NCBI GenBank assembly: GCA_947683425.1 | Contig: CANTUQ010000020.1 | Location: forward strand, 6,079,001 to 6,143,000 | DNA from: Excoecaria cochinchinensis | Lineage: Eukaryota > Streptophyta > Magnoliopsida > Malpighiales > Euphorbiaceae | Reading direction: 5' to 3' | DNA length: 64,000 nt | Shown here: positions 33,561-44,090 of the stretch, one piece after another | How positions within the stretch are numbered: position 1 is the stretch's first letter | Layout of the letters: each line of letters opens with the position of its first letter | Program-made: the position numbers and the translations under genes | The notes under the pieces: generated by a model | Told to the model about the DNA's origin: nothing | What the model saw: only the letters and a program-made list of their open reading frames with translations | Databases searched by the model: none

Positions 33561-34882
33561 ATGTCTTCCCCTCTTTTCAAATTAATGCACCGTATCTTAG
33601 ATGACAAGCACACTTGGGAAAAAGGTGCCCTTTCCTCTCTGTCCGGGCTAAAATATCTGTGTCGGGTCAAAGTTGACCAGATCCTTCTTCTTGCGGCAAC
33701 TCACTTCTGGAACCCCCGGTTTCACGTCTTCCGGTTCACTTACCAAGAGTTGTGCCCCCTGCCTGAGGAGTTAGCTGCCATTCTTGGAGCCTGGTTCCCT
33801 CCTAGTGCTCTGCCCTGCGTCCCCCGCTGTGGCTTACTCCAGACTCGGGACATAGCTATGGCTCTCAGCATACACTCTTCTGAGGCCGTCCGACTGGTTT
33901 CTCCAGGCTCTTTCTTTACTTCAGGGCCACTGATCGAGGCTCTAGATCAGTTCACTAATGTTCCCACATACCGAGTAAGCATCATATTTTTGTTTTTCAT
34001 GGTGAACTTTCTCACTGTTGTTCCAGGGGGTTTGATAGGTGATCCTCGTCTGTTCGGAGTTCTGAGCGACTTTCATCGGGGATCATCACCCTTACCACTT
34101 ATGCTGGCTGAGACCATTCTGGGCTTGGACTCTGTGAGCTCTGGATCCACTACTACTTTCACCGGTAGCCCCTTATTGCTCCAGGTACGTCATTATTTTA
34201 AAGGTAGTGCGTCCCTCATGGATTTTCACACTAGCTTTTCTTAGTGGGAGGTGCGTCCTTTCGGATTTTCACACAACCCTGTGCCTTATTTTTGCCTGAA
34301 GTAAACCCTACTTACTCCAATGGCTTTTTTTTTCTTTTTCTTTTTTTTTCTTTCTTAGATCTGGCTGCAAGAGAAATTGAGGATGCTGTATGAGCCACCT
34401 TCTCGGGTCATTCCACAGTATTCGCCGAGCCATTTCCTTCCACGTCGACGGCTACATGGGTGTGCCACTGCTGGTAAAGGCATTACCAGATTTGGCGAGT
34501 TATCAGATGACGACATCTGTTTCACGTCATCCTGGCTCCCACTGTCTCATGTGGTCATCGATGGGCCATCGGGGTGTGTTCCCCTCTGTGGGCTCCGTCA
34601 AGCCACCTTCTATATCACTTCTCGATGTACGCGTCAGCTCGGGATGACCTAGGATGTGGTGAGGGTCCCTTGTCTTTCCGGGGAGGAGCTCTTTCGGCTG
34701 CCTTCGCCTCAAGGTATCATGAGCTGTGGAGTAAACTACCAGTGAAGACTGTTATTCCGAGGTTCGGCGATCACTCTGTGGCTTCCACCAGCGAGTCCAA
34801 GAAATGGATCCTCAGTCCAGCATCTGATAATAGGACACGAGGGCTCAAGTATCTAGTCGGCGAGAGCAGCAGCAGGACTTAG
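33561..34882 (+). pseudogene. Antisense plant mobile-domain ORF of element C (two exons)
   Basis: Exon 1 (33561-34184, 208 codons, open) starts MSSPLFKLMHRILDD and contains FRFTYQELCPLPEELAAILG, PRCGLLQTRDIAMAL and the hydrophobic YRVSIIFLFFMVNFL. These features fit the plant mobile domain. The intron 34185-34358 has GTACGT and a long pyrimidine tract with CTTAG. Exon 2 continues in phase (IWLQEKLRMLYEPPSRVIPQ) to a TAG at 34650. Beyond that a frameshift near 34670 leaves LSFRGGALSAAFASRYHELW in another frame. It lies opposite to pol, just behind integrase. The extra exon-2 stop makes it probably inactive, though exon 1 is well kept. Confidence 0.82.
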
Positions 34883-35240
34883 CTTAGCTTACATATGTAT
34901 CTCTTTTGGTGTTACATTTCTTTTTAATGCAGAACTAGAAAATGACGAAAATGAAAAGAATGAAATTCATTCTATTTCACGAAATTGTGTACATTTCCAC
35001 GTAATTTCAGCATACATGATCAGTTTTGACATTTAACTCTACCGTGTACGTGCTGTTAATATATGAAACCAAATTTTAACAGCATCAACTCCTGTTACCA
35101 ATCGGCCCTCTCAGGTTTTCACGATCGAAAATTTTCTCTCGTGCCTCTAATTTTTGCACAGGATGCCTTTTTTCGGTTTTCACCCTGTCGAGGTGCCCAA
35201 TTTTAGCACGGCCGCCTTTTTTCGGTTTTTGACCTGTGGG
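34883..35240. other. Non-coding spacer between the antisense ORF and pol (element C)
   Basis: About 360 bp hold no gene I recognise. AT-rich sequence is followed (35150-35240) by two copies of a TGCCTTTTTTCGGTTTT-type motif, shared in reverse with element D near 6650-6720. The 3' ends of pol and the antisense transcript presumably meet here. Confidence 0.6.
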
Positions 35241-36545
35241 CCATTTATTCTCTTCTTTTTATTTTGGTCTTTAGCCATGGAACCTTTTGAGCCTATCGAC
35301 ATTGATCGGGTCTTTGAATTCATTTCCATCGCTATCCGACAAGATTGCAGCTCCTTTGGACAACAGCTTTTTAAGGATATACGGCCCCTACCAGGTTGGT
35401 CTGAACTTCCCTCTGATATCGGGTATACCTGGTCTCATCTGCTTGAATACTAAGTCCCCTTCTTTCAACGGATGCTTTCTCACCTTCTTCCCGAAAGTCC
35501 TGGCCAACCTCTTTTTGTAGATCTAATTGTGATAATAAGCTCTCAGCCTACTCTCATCCAGTAAGTTTAAATGTTGTAGCCTCTGTCTTGCCCATTCGGC
35601 CTCTGGAATATGGGCTTCCATGACTACTCTCAGTGATTTGAGCTCTATCTCAACTGGCAATACTGCTTCCATCCCGTAACCAGGGAAAATGGCATAGCGC
35701 CCGTAGATGTCCTCGCCGTTGTCATGTATCCCCACAATGCAAAGGGTAGCTTCTCTGCCCAGTCTTTGTAGGTTTGGACCATCTTGGATAGGTTCTTCTT
35801 CATATTTTTATTAGCGGCCTCTACTGCCCCATTAGCTTGTAGTCGGTAAGGAGAAGATCTGTGGTGCTTGATACCATACTTCTCAAGAAGCTTCCTGGTT
35901 TCCCCCATGAACTGCATCCCGTTGTCAGACACTATGTGGTGAGGAAGGCCATATCTGCAGATCAGATTTCTCTCTATGAACTTGGCCATATCCCTTGCGT
36001 CAATCTTTTTGAAGGATTCTGCCTCTACCCATTTGGTAAAATAGTCAATAGAGACTATGATGTATTTGTGTCCATTGGATGCCGTAGGGCGAATCTCTCC
36101 AATAATATCTATCCCCCAAGCGGCGAAAGGCCAAGGCGATGTCAGGTTGTGTAGCTCTGATACTGGCAGGTGTCTTAAATCTGCGTACTGTTGGCATAAC
36201 TGGCATTGCTTGACATACTTTGAGCAGTCATTGTCCATCGTAAGCCAATAGAAGCCTTGTCTCATGATTTTCTTAGCCAGAGTTAAACCGTTCATGTGAG
36301 CCCCGCAGATGCCTGCATGGGTCTCCTCCATCACCTTGCGGGCTTCTTTTTCATTTAAGCACCTGAGCTGAATCCCGTCTACCTGTCTCTTGTACAACAT
36401 TCCTTCCAAGGATATGAACTGAGTAGATAGCTTCCGGATCATTCTTTGGTCTTTCTCAGTAGCTTCTTCTGGAAACCTGTTGTTTTCCAAATAATTCATA
36501 ATGTCAAAGTACCATGGTTTTCCATCCGCCACTTCTACATCCATT
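35241..36545 (-). pseudogene. Integrase of Tat element C
   Basis: The longest open piece (36544-35645, 299 residues) covers the zinc-binding region (GICGAHMNG, CSKYVKQCQLCQQ) and the catalytic core: SIDYFTKWVEAE, VSDNGMQFMGE and QANGAVEAANKN. The second Asp and Glu are 34 residues apart. A frameshift near 35680 moves the C-terminal domain (AVLPVEIELKSLR, KEGDLVFKQMRPG) to another frame, with further stops at 35523 and beyond. Residues of the catalytic triad are all present. This is the best-preserved pol part of the element. Confidence 0.9.
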
Positions 36546-38400
36546 ACTGGCTTGATCTCAAAGCTGGGCTTCTCAGAACTAAAATTAGCACTGGTTTCAT
36601 AGCCACTCCTTCAGGATTATCCCACATCGACACTAGGGTTACCAACGCATCAGCTAGACGGTGCTCATCTCTTGGCACGAAGTGGAAAGTGCAGGTTTCA
36701 AACTGCCCACATACCTCTTTCAAATATTCAACGTAGGGTACCGGCCGCTATTCTTTTACAGCCCACTCACCGTGGATCTGATTAATCACTAAGGATGAGT
36801 CATCAAAGACTTCTACATTCTTTGCTCCCAACACAGCTAAAGCTTCTAACCCAAAAGTGCATGCTTCATATTCGGCTTCATTGTTGGTTGCTTTGTACCT
36901 CAACTTCTTGGCTAGGGGGAGTTTCTCATTATCTGGGGTTGTCAAAAAAATTCCAACTCCGGCTCCCCTGTTATTCACTGCCTCGTCGAAGTGTAACTGT
37001 CATCCTTGGACAGAAATCGCGACTATGCTCTCATCCGGAAAAGTGAACTCGGGAGTGTCTCCTTGAATAGGATGCTCAGCAAGAAATTCAGCTACGGCCC
37101 GCCCCTTAATAGTTTTACGGGTGATGTATTAAACATCAAATTCTTGAAGCAAAAGCAACCACCTCCCCATCTTACCAAGCAAAGACGGCGCTTCTTGCAA
37201 ATATCTCAACGGATTCTGCTTGGCCACTGCCTGAACTTTGTATGAGTGGAAGTAATGTCTCAGTTTCTTTGATGCCCAAATCACTGCGAGGCAGATTTTC
37301 TCTACTTTAGCATATTTAATCTCATAAGCCAGAAACTTCTTGCTGAGGTAATAAACCGCGAATTCCACTCCAAATTCATCCTCCTGAGTCATCATGGCGC
37401 CCACATAACTGCCTTCCACTGCCAGATACAGGATAAGCGGTTTAACTGGTTGCAGCGGCCTTAACACCGGCGGATTCAACCAATATTCCCTAATGCTATC
37501 AAAGGATTTCTGGCAATCTTCATTCCAGACCACAGGCTGATCCTTTCTAAGCAGTTTAAAAATAGGCTCGCATATCGAAGTGAGCTTAGCAATGAATAGG
37601 CTGACGTACTACAGCTTGCCCAGAAAGCTCCTTACATCCTTTTCCTTTTGCGGCACGGGCATCTCTTTGATAGCCTTCACCTTGTCTGGGTCAATTTCTA
37701 TTCCCCTCTGGCTGACGACATGTCCCAACAGTTTTCCTGAAGTCACTCCGAAAATGCACTTCTTGGGGTTAAGTCGCAGATTGTACTTATCAATCCTGGT
37801 GAAGAGCTTCTCTAGAGCTTCAAAGTGTCCCTCTCGGGTAGCTGACTTGACCATCATGTCATCGACATAGACCTCTACCTACTTGTGGATCAGGTCACTT
37901 AGAATCTTGGTCGCCATCCTCTGGTATGTGGCCCCTGCATTTTTCAGGCCAAAAGGCATGACTCGGTAAACATAGGTCCCCCACTCTGTGATGAAAGCGG
38001 TCTTAACCCGATCAGCTATCTTGTTTAGGATCTGGTTGTAGCCCACATAACCGTCTCCAAAGCTGTACATCGCGCAGTTGGCGGCACTGTCTATCAACAC
38101 ATCAATATGGGGTAGCGAAAAATTATCTTTAGGGCAAGCCTTGTTCAGATCTTTATAATCCACACATATCCTGACCTTCCCATTTTTCTTTGCTACAGGG
38201 ACCACATTTGCCAACCATGTAGTGTACTACACTTCAACAAGGAACTTGGCCTCAATCTGCTGCCGAACTCTTCCTTGACCTTGTCTGCCCACTCTGGCCT
38301 GAGCCGTTTCAACTTCTGCTTTACGGGCTTATAATCTGAATAAGTCGGGATGGCATGTTCTGCTATGTCTCTATCGATCCCTGGCATGTCCTCATAGGTC
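36546..38400 (-). pseudogene. Reverse transcriptase, RNase H and archaeal-like RNase H of element C
   Basis: RT motifs in minus-strand order are PGIDRDIAEHAIPTYSD, VDYKDLNKACPKDNFSLP, MPFGLKNAGATYQRM and YVDDMMVKS (about 37860). RNase H follows (YYLSKKFLAYEIKYAKVEK, LRHYFHSYKV). The second, archaeal-like RNase H shows QLHFDEAVNNRGAG, ATNNEAEYEACTF and FDDSSLVINQI. Stops occur near 37877, 37607, 37127, 37003 and 36746, mostly of the CAG-to-TAG or TGG-to-TGA kind. Catalytic residues remain. Two RNases H in tandem are diagnostic of the Tat/Ogre clade. Confidence 0.9.
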
Positions 38401-39330
38401 TAGGCAAAGACTTTTTCATGTTTTCTTATTATTCTCTCAAATATTTCTCTCTCATCAGGAGTTATATTTGATGCTATTAGAATTTCTTTCGGATTTTTCG
38501 AGGTTCCAAGATTAAAAGGCATTGTATCAGTGGAATCAATATCAAAAATTGATGGAATATGATCATGTTCATGCATGTTGAAATTATTAGAAACATCGCA
38601 CAAGTAAGAGAAATCATTTGCCTTATTACTAATATTATAATTGTCATTTACATCATAAAAAAGTTCTGGAATAAAAAGACAATCTAAGCTAGAGTCTTCT
38701 TTTGCCTCCCTAGAGGTTGATGCTGTTGCAGCTTGCTCATTGGCTTTCTGATTCGGCAGAGGCCCTTCAGGTATGTCTGAGGAAATCTTTAAATCCCCCA
38801 TCTTCAGTTCTATTCCTGCCACCTTCTCTTTCCCTTTCAGCCTGGCAAACAACATCTTCTCGGTGATAACCTCTTCGGGCTCGCATTTGTCCCAAGCAAT
38901 GCACAGAGTCATGACCTCTTCATCCCAAAAGATCTCAGCAGTCTTGATAATCCCGACATCCCAGTCAAATACATCGCTGAAGATCTCAAATTCGGGGACA
39001 ATTCTCCCATTCACCCACTGCGGCTCATCTTCACCAGTATAAGCACATACTGAGAATGCGGGCACAAAGCTTTCTGAAATGTGAGGGATCTTATATGCCG
39101 TCCTCTTCTTGCCAAAACTGCCTCTGTACCCCAGACCTTTCCGGTTTTTCTAACCTCGAGTGGTGATCGCAGTCTGCAACCCCTAAGAGTTTCTACCCAA
39201 ACCAGCCCCAAGGAGATAGTGCATCTTTTTCATCATGTTAACCACAGCTGGGTTATCCACTGACCCATGCTCCTCTCCTATCACTGATATGTGGAAGCCG
39301 CTGAAGGGCTGATTAGCAATTTCCAGAGCT
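38401..39330 (-). pseudogene. Protease-RT linker with G-patch-like segment (element C)
   Basis: An open frame (39065-38400) encodes an acidic linker that ends in DEREIFERIIRKHEKVFA, the usual lead-in to RT. Just before it (about 39215-39085) the segment LLGAGLGRNS...KNRKGLGY has the glycine pattern of a G-patch, a nucleic-acid binding module seen near retroviral-type proteases. Two stops interrupt that segment. The linker shows no other domain I recognise. Confidence 0.6.
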
Positions 39331-39335
39331 GACAC

Positions 39336-41573
39336 CTAATTCTCTCTGGCCGCCTTAATAGTTATCACCTCCCCCTCGTGTGGGAACTTTATCATTTGGT
39401 GGAGCGTGGATGGTACTCCCCCTAATCTGTGAAACCAAGGCCTCCCAAGCAGGGCTGAGAAATTAGCTGGGATGGGCAGAACTACAAACTCTACTTCTAC
39501 CTCAATAGGTCCCGTCTTGACTAGGGTCTTGAATGTTCCCGAGGCTTGCCTTCTTGAATTATCATAGGCTGTATTTGTCAAGTCTGATTCTCTGAGCATA
39601 TCCTCACTCAATCCAAAAGCCTGAAGGGCTATCAGAGGGCAAACATTAATAGAAGATCCATTATCTACCATAACGCAAGTGGTGTGCTTGTCGTTAATAT
39701 GTGCTTTGATGTACAGAGGTTGGTTATGATCGCGGCCCTCGACTGGCAGGTCAGCATCGAAAAAAACCAATCTCTCACCCGACCATCCTTTAACTAGACC
39801 CAGAAGTTCTGATGGGGAAATTGTGGTGGCAACAGTGGACTCAGTCAAAGCCTCTACCACTTTCTGCCTGTGAGAAGGGGACTGTCTTAAAAGATCCCAG
39901 ATAGATATTTGAGCTGCGATCTTTTTCAACTGCTTAACAATCTGGCTCTCCTCTGGCTCTTTTTCTGCTGATGGCTGCGCTGGTTCTGGTACCCTCGTAA
40001 TCTCAGGGACCACTCTCCCACTTCTTGTCACAGCCCCTACCTCTTCTTCATCCTCATCAGATCTCCACAAGTCAGAGCTTATCTCTCCTTCCTCCTCAGC
40101 CTCTCCACCGCTCTCACTACTTGACCAACAATCAATGGTCACTACAACAGCTCCTTCTTCCCTATCCTCAGAACAAACAACAGCAATACTCTCGCTCCCA
40201 TTTAAATCCTGCAGCACGTACCACTCTAGCAAGCTGAATCCGACCATAAACACTGGTGGTGGTACGGCATTGTAACCAGGCTTCTTCTTGTCTTCCCTCT
40301 TCTCCGGGTCGGAAATCTGCTTGTCATCAATCAGATCTTGAATAGAGTGCCTCAGTGCCTTACACTTGTCTGTTAGATGGCCTGTGTGCTGATGAAATGC
40401 ACAGTATTCATTGTCCTTATGACCTGGCTTCCCTTGCGTCATAGCAGGCCTAAGAGCCAAAGGTTGCAACTTGCCTTCCTTCATCAACCTTCTCAAAACC
40501 CAAGATAGTGGCCTCCCTAAGTTTGAAAATTTTCTCGGGGTAGTTGCGTCAGTAGCAGACACCTCAACTGTTCTTCTGGTACTACCTCTGGGACCGGCTA
40601 GCCTACTGGTACCTTGACCGATATTAGCTCTCTTTGCAAAATTATCATTGTTAGCTTTCCGAGCCAGGAACTCTCCCTCTGCTTCAATGACTATGTCTTT
40701 CAAAGATTCCCAATCCTTCAACCCTTTCATCTTCAAACCGTCCTTCAAGTACGGGCTTGCATTCTTGATAAACAGGCGGATCTGGTCTTGGGTATCTGGC
40801 TTTCTTCGCATTTCCATCACTCGGTTTTGCCAGCGAGTGAGATAATCGTGAAAAGATTCCCCGGCCTTCTGTTGGAGTAATTCGAGATCTTTAAGAGTCA
40901 CCTCCATCCTGGTGCTGCAATCCTATTGCCTCAAGAACTCCTATGTGAGTAGATTCCAATCTTCCTTAGTTCGACAATCGAGGCTATGGTACCAATCGAT
41001 AGCGGGGCCAGTCAGACTCAAGCAAAAGTATTCCACCTTCTACCTCTTAGACAAGGTGGTCCCTTTCATGACCAAAGAGTATTGCTTCACATGGGTAGTC
41101 GGGTCAGAAGTACCGTCAAATTTTGGCACATCAGGCGTCTTGAAATTGTAAGGAATCGGGTCTTCTCCCTCAAGTTCCTTATCCTCCGGGTTCATCCCCT
41201 GACCTCTACTCAGCATACGGGCCATGGCTTCAAACCTCTCTTCTATCTTTTTCAGAATGAACTCATCAGCTTGAGGTGCCTTCCCTCTCTCAGATACAGA
41301 ACTCATTTTATTGTCTTCGTCATCCCTGTCACCATCTACCCTCAGCACTGGTCTTCTTCTCTGTCCTCCCGAGGCTACTGACCTTAGCTCTATCGGTAGC
41401 GGCCGAACAGGCTCTTCTTGCCTCTCAGTCCTTTCCTCTTCACGCTCATTCTATCTCACGGGAGGAGGAGGTGGTGGATTCTGCGGAGCATTCTGCTGTG
41501 CCAAAGCAGTTAGCATATTCATCATTCTGCCCTCAAATTCCTCACACCGTCGGCCCACTTCTTCTGCAATCAT
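39336..41573 (-). pseudogene. Gag and protease of Tat element C
   Basis: Gag starts around 41573 (MIAEEVGRRCEEFEG). It continues through FKTPDVPKFDGTSDP, a stop-rich stretch near 41040-40907 and a 523-residue open piece. That piece has capsid motifs (LKDLELLQQKAGESFHDYL, RLFIKNASPYLKDGL) and the Tat nucleocapsid signature CAFHQHTGHLTDKC near residue 170. After an acidic low-complexity linker comes the aspartic protease, with VMVDNGSSINVCP as active site and LPIPANFSALLGRPWFH. Stops at about 41452, 41037, 40924 and 40909 break the N-terminal half. The 523-residue part is open, which is unusual for this window. Confidence 0.87.
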
Positions 41574-42507
41574 GGCCCTGGTGGCATCATCTCCCCTAGG
41601 TGAGTTTGCTATCTCAAATACGGTACAGCTGACTTCTGGTAAGATCTCTAAAAGGCCCTCTCTACCTGGCAGCTAAGATGTAGGGACTCGGATCAATCGT
41701 CTGGTGGGCGATCTAGTCCACCTGGGCAGATCTATGATGGCTGCAGGGACAAGGCGTTAGATATGATGCATGGAATGTAGATACAATGCGTGGTCGTGAT
41801 ATGCAACACCCACACAACACAAGCAAGCAAGTAGGTCCTTCCACCCTTATTTCTCCCACACACGTGGTCGTGCTGTCTCTTTCCTAGGCGGGATTAGCCC
41901 AAAGGTCAATGAGGGACCCAATGGCCACGCATGTTGCACGGCGAAAAACCGACAGCATGACACTCCTATGCTAATGTACAAGCGAATGGATAATGATCAT
42001 CATGTATTTGGACATTCCAAAAAATTTGACATGGCCCTACCGGGGCATGAAAGCCTTTGGCTAAGTTACCAAGCAAGACATCTGGACTCACCCAATACAT
42101 GAGGATCCATACAACAAGCATAGAATTACGGTTCATATCACCTGTGGAAAGTAGCTACGGCCAATACATGAGTTTTGGACAAGGGAGATGTTACTTTAGG
42201 GCTACCCAAGCATGATCCCTGCCGACAGGTCTAGCTCATCATGAGCATAACGACCGATCGGGTCATCATTTTGATATACCATTGAGGCATGAGGCTTGGG
42301 CTGGTGATTATCCTTAACACTTCCCTAAATTGAGTGAAAATAGGGTCGTGCTTCAGGAACGCACCGAGGCTAATAGAGGGACCAAACTAGCATATTCTAA
42401 GGCTCTAATGGGATGCGAATGCAAATGAGAGAAAGAGAATTTATGAATTAAATTTTAACCATAAATGTTAAACGAGGTATTTTCAAATTGAAGTCTCAAA
42501 CCATATG
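41574..42507 (-). other. 5' untranslated region of element C
   Basis: About 930 bp lie between primer site and gag start. I see no open frame or repeat of note here. The packaging signal and any leader splice sites would lie in this region but cannot be recognised by eye. Confidence 0.5.
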
Positions 42508-42525
42508 TCCCCAGTGGAGTTGCCA
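42508..42525 (-). other. Primer binding site of element C
   Basis: TGGCAACTCCACTGGGGA lies one base inside the 5' LTR on the minus strand. It resembles the arginine-tRNA site described for Ogre elements (TGGCGACTCCACTGGGG), with one difference. The tRNA assignment is from memory. Confidence 0.7.
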
Positions 42526-42526
42526 C

Positions 42527-44090
42527 TGTGACGTGCGCCTGATCCCTGCGGCCGCCCGTGTGACCGCCCGCTTGAGGGCGATCTGGGCATTTGAGGGCCC
42601 GCTAATAGCTTGTAATAAATCGCAAGTGCGTCTATGTTGGGCAACAAGGAGGTTTCAAGGAGTCGCCACCCAATAGAACATTGGGAAAGTTTCTCTCACC
42701 TCGGAGAGCCTAAGACTACGCTTAGTATCCATTTTGGGCCAACCAGAGGGGTCTTGGAGGGTAAACCTCTCGCTCTAAGGAGCCTAGGATTAACGCCAAA
42801 ATCTCATGACACAAGAGGTGTCTTGGAGGGTAAACCTCTCGCCTCTGTGAGCCCAAAGATCAGAGCTGGGTTCGGGACTTCTCATCTATTTCTACCTTGA
42901 TTATTTTATGATCAAATTTTAATTATCATTAATTCGCTCTCTCTCCACACGATGCAATTGATTAAAGGCGCATTTATTCACATTTGGAAAGCAGTAAATG
43001 AGCAAGTAAATAGCGAAAGCAATAAATTACAATAATACAAGGAGCGGAATACAACTCCCTTTTATAAATGTGCGATACAAACACAAATCGGGGCATTGCT
43101 TATTTTGAGGACTTTGGTCCCCGCATGTATCATTATCAAAATGGCTATTTTATTGTGAGGATTTTTATTGGATAAAAATAGGACATTGGGTCCTTACATT
43201 TATGAAAACCTCATTTTATTGAATATAAAACATTAATCAATTTTTATATTTAGCGGGATACAAGAAGGGTATACTCATGTGCATAGAATAATTAATGAAT
43301 AAGCAAGTAAAGGAAATAACCAAGAAGGTTAGAAAACTAAACCGGACGGAATCCTTCGAGCATGGTAGATCGCCCCTCGAGCTCAGGATAGTCCAAGAAA
43401 ATCAATATATGCTCATAGAAAGTTAAAAGATGTTAATATATGAAAGCTCAACATAAATGAAGTCAAAAGACTTGAGAGAAATAGAAGAGATTTGGAAACG
43501 TGGAGACAGACCTAGCGACGGCCTCTATCGAGTGACCGATGGGCGTCAGTCAAAATGACTAAGTTGTCCCATCGCTCACTCAAGAGAGAGGGCGTCTGTG
43601 AGTGGGGTGACCGACGGGCGTCGGTGAAGCAGATGACCCGTCAGTCACCACTGTCTCCGAAAATAAACTGTGAAAACTCTCTTTTTAAATGCAAAAATGG
43701 GTTTTTATCACAAAATAAGATGAAGAGAATCAAAATAAAGAGAAGTGAAAGCAAAAATCCAAAAGAACAGCAAAAATAAAGGATAAAGATGAAATAACAC
43801 GGAGAATAAGTCCGGAATATTTACCCTCAGATAATGTTTTAGTGAGATTCTTGGTGTCGATTAGAGTCCCGCGCGCTCCAAGAGAAATGAAATGAAAGGT
43901 TAGGAAAGAGGAAAATAGATTGTTTCCTTCTTAACCCCTCAAAAAGACCGACTTTGGAATCAAAAACCCGAAGAAAACTAATTAGTTTTAGCTCCTTTTT
44001 AACGGTTTGATTCTCAAATTAAAAGAAATTTCTTAATATATTTGTTTGCTAGAAGAGAGAGAAAATATGCTTGAATTTGGGCAGAGTTTC
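42527..44090 (-). repeat. 5' LTR of element C, larger part
   Basis: It matches 27138-28697 of the 3' LTR. The last five bases GTTTC (44086-44090) are the left copy of the solo-LTR target-site duplication. The palindrome cluster at 43500-43660 corresponds to 28118-28265. Confidence 0.93.

Noticed and set aside
33979..34036. Second short intron in the antisense ORF (GTAAGC...CCAG, 52 bp, with an equivalent in element D)
   Set aside because: Too short for a plant intron, and removing it causes an immediate stop. The segment encodes a conserved hydrophobic stretch in frame, so it is coding.
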